Below are positions 59,068-64,000 of a DNA stretch of 64,000 bases, piece after piece (position 1 is the first letter of the stretch; every line of letters starts with the position of its first letter). The stretch comes from UBA1672 sp964351365. GTDB taxonomy: Bacteria > Pseudomonadota > Alphaproteobacteria > Micavibrionales > Micavibrionaceae. Location of the stretch: positions 62,001-126,000 of the forward strand of contig CAYGNP010000001.1 of the NCBI GenBank assembly GCA_964351365.1. Direction: 5' to 3'. Under the pieces are notes generated by a model. It did not search any database. It was given only the letters and a program-made list of their open reading frames with translations, and was not told the origin of the DNA. A program made the translations under genes and the position numbers.

Positions 59068-62000
59068 CCCCGAAGAATTGAAGAGCATTAAAGCCGGGCC
59101 AATTGCATGGATGTGCGCGCATCCGGTTGCCGCAAACCTGTTGATGCTGGTTATGCTGATCGGGGGTGTTCTGATCCTGAGCCAGAGCAAGCAGGAGGTT
59201 TTCCCTGAGTTCAGCCTTGATATTGTTACCACGACAATGAGCTATCCCGGTGCTAGTCCCGAGGAGGTGGAGCAAGGGATTTTGCTGGCGATAGAAGATG
59301 CGCTCAAGGATATTGACGGAATAAGCGATATGAAGTCTGCCGCCTATGAGGGCTATGGTCATGTAATCGTAGAGATTGATGATCCGGCAGAATCGCTGCG
59401 TATTGCACAGGATGTGAAAACAGCGGTTGATCGTATTACAACCTTTCCGGTGGATGCAGAAAACCTGACCGTGACCTTGAGTAAGCGCGAGCGCAACGTC
59501 ATGCGCCTTGTTCTGTACGGGAGTGTAGATGATAATGTGCTGCGTGATACAGCGGAGATGGTGCGCAGACGTCTGGAGCAGGATGAGGATATAAGCCTTG
59601 TTAGCCTCACTAATGTGCGTGATTATGAGATTCATATTGAGGTTAGTCAGGATAATTTGCGCCGTTACGCGATTAGTATTCCTGAAATTGCCGATATTAT
59701 TAGAAGCACATCCGTGGAGCTTGGCGGAGGATCACTTAAGACATCTGCTGGAGAAATTCTCGTGCGCCTGACCGAGCGCCGGGATTATGCACCGGAATTT
59801 GAAACTATCCCGATTATCCGCAATCCCAATGGCAGTGTTGTGCGCCTTGGTGATATTGGCGTGATAAAGGATACTTTTTCGGACAAAAACATCTATGCGA
59901 CTTATGACGATAAGCCCGCCATTCAGATGGAAATTGACTCAACGGCCTATGAAACACCTGTGAGCATCTCAAACGCCGCCATGCGTGTGATTGAGGATTT
60001 GAATGCGTCCCTGCCGGGTGATGTGAAGATTGCCGTCATCAGCGACCGTTCAATTATTTTCAAGCAGCGGGCTGATCTTTTGATTAAGAACGGGCTGTTC
60101 GGACTGTTTCTTGTTGTTATATTTCTTGCATTATTTCTGGATGTGCGTCTTGCCTTGTGGGTCAGTATGGGAATTCCAATCTCATATATGGGCGCATTTT
60201 TACTCTTTCCGTTTTTCCCTTATTTTTCGATTAATATGGTGTCAATGTTTGCCTTTATCATTGCGCTTGGGATTGTCGTGGATGATGCGATTGTTGTGGG
60301 GGAGAATATCTATCATAAACGCGAGACAGGGATGAAACCCCTTGCGGCCAGCGTTCAGGGTGCACGGGAGATGGCCATTCCAATAACTGTTAGCGTCTTG
60401 ACGAATATTATCGCTTTTGTACCTATGTTTTTTATGCCGGGATATATGGGTAAGATTTTCAGCATTATACCGGTAATTGTAATTGCGACATTCACAATCT
60501 CGCTGATTGAGAGCCTTTTCATTCTGCCCGCGCATCTGACCTTCCGCCAATCCAAGGCGGTGAAGAACAAATTGATGTTGAGCATCATTCATTTTCAAAA
60601 GGGTTTTAACAGGAAATTTGACCGCTTTGTTGAGTATTATTATGTTCCGTTTTTGCGCAACTCTGTTTCGATGCGCTATATCTCGCTTTCTGCCTTTTTG
60701 TTTATTCTTGCTACTTTTGCGAGCTATGTTGCGGGCGGGCACCTGGGCATACAGACTTTTCCGCGCATTGAATCTGACTATTCCTTTGCCCGTGCTGTTT
60801 TGAAAGTCGGCGCGCCGGAACAAGAGGTTCGCGAAGTTGAGGGGCGTATAATTCTTGCCGCGCAGCAGGTCATTGATGCCAATGGCGGGGTGGAGAATTA
60901 CAAGGGCATCTATTCCGAGGTTAACGAAAATGAAATTTCGGTTTCTACGTTTTTGAATGATCCGGATGTGCGCCCGATCAGCACAAAAGAGTTCACGGAT
61001 AAATGGCGTGAACAAACAGGCGAAATCCTCGGGCTGGAGACCATAAGCTTTGCCTCTAACCGTGGAGGGCCGGGCGCTGATCCGGCGCTGACGGTGGAGC
61101 TCAGTCATAATGATACGGATGTCCTCGAGCAGGCGGCTGTGCGCCTCGCGCTCGCGCTCGCCGAGTTTCCCAATACGCAGGATATTGATGATGGGACAGC
61201 TCAGGGCAAACGGCAGCTGGACTTCACCGTTTCCGATCTTGGCTATACGCTTGGTTTCAGCCCGTCTGATGTTGGGCGGCAGGTGCGCGGGGCCTATTAC
61301 GGCAGTGAAGCGTTGAAGCAGCAGCGCGGGCGCAACGAGGTGCGCGTTCTGGTTATGCTGCCCGAAGAGGAGCGAAAATCTTCATATCATTTTCAAAATC
61401 TGATGATCAAGGCGCCGAACGGGGCGGATGTTATGCTGCGGGATATTGTGAATGTTAAGGACGGGCGTGCCTTTACATCGATTAACCGTCGCGAGGGGCG
61501 GCGCGTGATTACGGTAACATCTGATGTTTCTCCGCCATCAGAAGCGAATTTGGTGATTAATGCGATAAAAGAGGGTGTTCTGGAGGAGTTACAGGTGCAG
61601 TATCCAGGTCTGACCTATTCTTTCGAAGGGGCGCAGGCCGACCAGCGAGAGAGTTTGCAGAGCCTGTTCATTGGCATGATTGCAATTTTATTTGTGATGT
61701 ATGCGATTCTAGCGGTGCTGTTTTCCAGCTATTCGCAACCCCTGATGATTATGATTGCCATCCCCTTCAGCATCGTGGGCGCGGTGATTGGGCATTTTAT
61801 CATGGGATTTCCGATGAGCATTATCAGCATGTTCGGAATTATTGCGCTGGCCGGGGTTGTAATCAATGACTCGCTGATTTTGATTGATTTGACCAATACG
61901 AAACGCCGTGAGAATAATCTTTCCAGCTTTGAGGCTGTTCTTGTGGCGGCGCGCCAGCGTTTCCGCCCTATTCTGCTGACCACGCTCACCACGTTTGTTG

Positions 62001-62188
62001 GTCTGGCGCCGATGATGTTTGAAACATCACGTCAGGCGCGGTTCCTTATTCCAATGGCGATTTCTCTTGGTTATGGCATTATATTTGCCACGTTCCTGAC
62101 CCTTATTCTTATTCCAGCGCTTTATATGATTAATGAAGATATCAAGCGGGTTTTGGGCTCTGTTTTGGGTAAAGCCAAACCTGTTTAA
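59054..62188 (+). CDS. RND family efflux pump, AcrB-like inner membrane transporter
   Basis: This 1044-residue protein starts at ATG 59054; the frame is open 10 codons further, but that lies in the adaptor gene. It has twelve membrane helices and two large periplasmic loops. The first helix region is AANLLMLVMLIGGVLI. TM4 shows ALGIVVDDAIVVGENI with the proton-relay Asp pair. The matching TM10 region shows ALAGVVINDSLILIDLTN. PGASPEEVEQGI is the typical RND porter start. It belongs to the HAE1-like RND group and uses proton entry to export compounds. Substrates cannot be read. It overlaps tamB by 4 bp tail to tail. Confidence 0.95.
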   Translation: MGHYDPEELKSIKAGPIAWMCAHPVAANLLMLVMLIGGVLILSQSKQEVFPEFSLDIVTTTMSYPGASPEEVEQGILLAIEDALKDIDGISDMKSAAYEGYGHVIVEIDDPAESLRIAQDVKTAVDRITTFPVDAENLTVTLSKRERNVMRLVLYGSVDDNVLRDTAEMVRRRLEQDEDISLVSLTNVRDYEIHIEVSQDNLRRYAISIPEIADIIRSTSVELGGGSLKTSAGEILVRLTERRDYAPEFETIPIIRNPNGSVVRLGDIGVIKDTFSDKNIYATYDDKPAIQMEIDSTAYETPVSISNAAMRVIEDLNASLPGDVKIAVISDRSIIFKQRADLLIKNGLFGLFLVVIFLALFLDVRLALWVSMGIPISYMGAFLLFPFFPYFSINMVSMFAFIIALGIVVDDAIVVGENIYHKRETGMKPLAASVQGAREMAIPITVSVLTNIIAFVPMFFMPGYMGKIFSIIPVIVIATFTISLIESLFILPAHLTFRQSKAVKNKLMLSIIHFQKGFNRKFDRFVEYYYVPFLRNSVSMRYISLSAFLFILATFASYVAGGHLGIQTFPRIESDYSFARAVLKVGAPEQEVREVEGRIILAAQQVIDANGGVENYKGIYSEVNENEISVSTFLNDPDVRPISTKEFTDKWREQTGEILGLETISFASNRGGPGADPALTVELSHNDTDVLEQAAVRLALALAEFPNTQDIDDGTAQGKRQLDFTVSDLGYTLGFSPSDVGRQVRGAYYGSEALKQQRGRNEVRVLVMLPEEERKSSYHFQNLMIKAPNGADVMLRDIVNVKDGRAFTSINRREGRRVITVTSDVSPPSEANLVINAIKEGVLEELQVQYPGLTYSFEGAQADQRESLQSLFIGMIAILFVMYAILAVLFSSYSQPLMIMIAIPFSIVGAVIGHFIMGFPMSIISMFGIIALAGVVINDSLILIDLTNTKRRENNLSSFEAVLVAARQRFRPILLTTLTTFVGLAPMMFETSRQARFLIPMAISLGYGIIFATFLTLILIPALYMINEDIKRVLGSVLGKAKPV

Positions 62189-64000
62189 TAATCACGTTTC
62201 CAGAATATCCCTGCGCCGGCGCGGGCATCCTGGCCGACTTCGCTCTCAAGGGTAATACTGGGGGTGAGCTCGATTTCAATCGTTGCTGCGCCGCTATTTT
62301 CGGCTGATCCGCCTTCGAGCTGGAGGTAGACTTTATCGTTGATGCGCTTACCAAGGCCGACATTGGCGTTGCCTTCTTCATCGGTTTCGACATTGATGTC
62401 ATCCAGCCCGGTGAGGGTGCGCAGCGAGCCAATGGGATCAAACGATGCCGCCCCGCCTGTGTCAACGCCGGAGAATCTTGCGAGGGATTGCGCCAATTTA
62501 ACAGCTTGCAGGGGCGTAAGATTTTCGGTGCCCTGCCCGAAGAGAATTTGTGAAATAATCTGGTCTTCCGGCATTTCGGGGGTGCTGGAGAAATTAATTT
62601 TTGGCGTCAGAGCCGGGCCGGTAATCAGGATTTTTGCTATTACCTCGCCTGCTTTTGTTTCGGCGCTAATATCCAGCTCTGGGCTAGGCGGGACGGAGCC
62701 GTAAAAACTGAGTTTGGCTTTGGTGATTTTAAAGATTTTGCCAAATTCCTCATAGCGCCCGCGCATGAGGTTTAAATCCCCCTCGACTTGCGGATCATTG
62801 GCGAACCCGCCGACATTGAGCTTGCCGCCAAATTCTGCATCCAGACCAAGGCCGCGCACAAAAATCTGGTTGGGGGCGTTTATGGTTAAATCGAGTGCGA
62901 GGGTTTTTGTAATATCCGTTTCGGCTGGCTGGCTTTTTTTCTCAATAATGTTGACTTGCGCAATTTTTTTATCAAAACGCTCGGGCAATATGATGTCGAT
63001 GCGCTGAGGGTTTATTGCACCTTGCAGACGGTAATGTTCAGGATTGCCGGAAAGGGTCAGATCGGCATTGATCTGCCCGGCGGCGTTGGGGATTTGAGGC
63101 TCCAGTTCACGGATTTTTGCACTTATATCAATGCTGCGCGTTTGCGCGTTTAGCGTTCCGCTTGCTCTCAGTGTTCCGTCTTTTGAATCATGGAGCATAA
63201 GCGATTTCAAGGTTATGGTGTCTTTGATTATAGATGCGCTCAAGGTGATATCATTGATATCGATATTCATGGCCGGGTTCTGATAGCCCTGCCCTTTGGC
63301 GATCAGATCAATTTCCATCTGCGGTTTTAATGTGATGGTCGCGCTTAGGGGCTGGAGGTTATGCTGCGCGCCGATAAAGGCTTCGTAGGGTTTGAGGGAT
63401 TTGACCTGCGCCTCAAGCGTTCCGGTGAGTTGCTCCGTGTCTTTTGCCCATGCCAAATTTCCAGATGCCGTGATGCCTGGAACGCTTGCTTTAATGTTAG
63501 AGAGCGTGATGGTATTTGATTTCAGATCAAGCGCGGCTTTGATATCTGCCGGTTGTTTCTGGTATTGACCTTGCAGGGAGATGAGGATTGGAAATGCATT
63601 TTGCGTTGTGGTTTTCGCATTAAATGTCAGGGGTGATAAATCTGCAATCGTCATGGGGGTTATGATTGCGCTAAGCGCGGCTGCGGGATCAGCTTCGCTG
63701 AGGTTTATTTCCCCTTGCGCGCTCATATCATAGAGCGCTGCATTTGCAGAGAATTCGCTGAGGCTGAGGGTTTTTTCTGATGCGCTGAATTGCGCTTTTA
63801 TGTGCGCCTTATCCGGCCAGCCCTGCGGGCGCGGCGCGGCGTCGTCCTCATAGCTTAAATTGGCAGTGGCTTTATTCTCATGCACAATAACATCTGCAGT
63901 GATGCGCGGGGAAAGCGTTATATCTTTATCACCCTTTAAGACCAATCTTTTTATATCAATATCTGATATCACGATATGATTGAACGGCATTTCAGGCAGA
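62185..64000 (-). CDS. tamB: Translocation and assembly module subunit TamB, C-terminal part (cut by window edge)
   Basis: About 605 C-terminal residues are visible; the frame runs on past the right edge (codons Leu-Pro-Glu precede the first Met shown). It has the long repeating beta pattern of TamB (DUF490) proteins and the conserved C-terminal end: GRYEEFGKIFKITKAKLSF, PSPELDISAETKAGEVIAKI, DQIISQILFGQGTENLTPLQ, and the final GAGIFWKRDY. TamB spans from inner to outer membrane and moves lipids or helps insert outer membrane proteins together with TamA. TamA is expected upstream, outside the window. Confidence 0.93.
   Translation of the reverse strand, partial: LPEMPFNHIVISDIDIKRLVLKGDKDITLSPRITADVIVHENKATANLSYEDDAAPRPQGWPDKAHIKAQFSASEKTLSLSEFSANAALYDMSAQGEINLSEADPAAALSAIITPMTIADLSPLTFNAKTTTQNAFPILISLQGQYQKQPADIKAALDLKSNTITLSNIKASVPGITASGNLAWAKDTEQLTGTLEAQVKSLKPYEAFIGAQHNLQPLSATITLKPQMEIDLIAKGQGYQNPAMNIDINDITLSASIIKDTITLKSLMLHDSKDGTLRASGTLNAQTRSIDISAKIRELEPQIPNAAGQINADLTLSGNPEHYRLQGAINPQRIDIILPERFDKKIAQVNIIEKKSQPAETDITKTLALDLTINAPNQIFVRGLGLDAEFGGKLNVGGFANDPQVEGDLNLMRGRYEEFGKIFKITKAKLSFYGSVPPSPELDISAETKAGEVIAKILITGPALTPKINFSSTPEMPEDQIISQILFGQGTENLTPLQAVKLAQSLARFSGVDTGGAASFDPIGSLRTLTGLDDINVETDEEGNANVGLGKRINDKVYLQLEGGSAENSGAATIEIELTPSITLESEVGQDARAGAGIFWKRDY

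Noticed and set aside
60242..61108. Minus-strand open frame of 288 codons
   Set aside because: Antisense to the RND pump gene; rich in Arg, His and Asn as expected for a shadow frame.

Overview
The window is a gene-dense bacterial chromosome segment of roughly 50 percent GC. It most likely comes from an alphaproteobacterium. Supporting features are a three-part transhydrogenase (pntAA, pntAB, pntB), an FtsZ with a long linker ending in the DIPAFLRRQ tail, a PodJ-like polarity protein with Sel1 repeats and a peptidoglycan-binding domain, an Atm1-type exporter, NodT-type efflux proteins, clustered GANTC sites upstream of ftsZ, and a long leader upstream of ornithine decarboxylase. The exact lineage cannot be fixed from the sequence alone. 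A Micavibrio-like or other early-branching alphaproteobacterium is only a guess.

Layout. At 1-0.77 kb there is a truncated TolC-family gene. From 1-4.6 kb runs a transhydrogenase operon with an extra exported protein gene between pntAB and pntB, followed by a hydrolase and a small protein. From 5.9-32.7 kb, mostly on the minus strand, lies a complete division and cell wall (dcw) cluster read from the right: mraZ, rsmH, ftsL, ftsI, murE, an unrecognised gene in the slot normally held by murF, mraY, murD, ftsW, murG, murC, murB, then (after an interruption) ddl, ftsQ, ftsA, ftsZ, lpxC, bamD, recN, ligA. Most of these genes overlap or nearly touch. The interruption (17.0-20.1 kb) carries three plus-strand genes. 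One is a Mur ligase whose N-terminal substrate domain is replaced by membrane segments; it is the only MurF candidate in the window.

Upstream of mraZ are four 10-bp-spaced repeats matching known MraZ operators, then a 31-residue membrane micro-gene with its own terminator, and the RNase P RNA gene (33.3-33.7 kb). From 33.7-41.6 kb come a cell-wall amidase, an exported MsrA, an FAD-linked oxidase, a DusB-like tRNA-modifying enzyme, a patch of interspersed repeats, slyX, and a fused System II cytochrome c assembly protein with a thioredoxin-like partner. From 41.6-49.4 kb come gamma-glutamyltransferase, an Atm1-like exporter, the PodJ-like protein, a hypothetical exported protein, and a 56-residue membrane protein coupled to a formate/nitrite-type transporter.

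From 49.4-55.2 kb is a polyamine locus: ornithine decarboxylase behind a long candidate RNA leader, carboxynorspermidine decarboxylase, carboxynorspermidine synthase and agmatinase. A GIY-YIG nuclease gene flanked by the interspersed repeats sits between the two carboxynorspermidine genes. From 55.2-62.2 kb there is an eroded outer-membrane efflux lipoprotein and a complete RND efflux system (outer-membrane channel, adaptor, pump). The window ends in the C-terminal part of tamB. No CRISPR array, tRNA, rRNA, transposase or prophage was seen.
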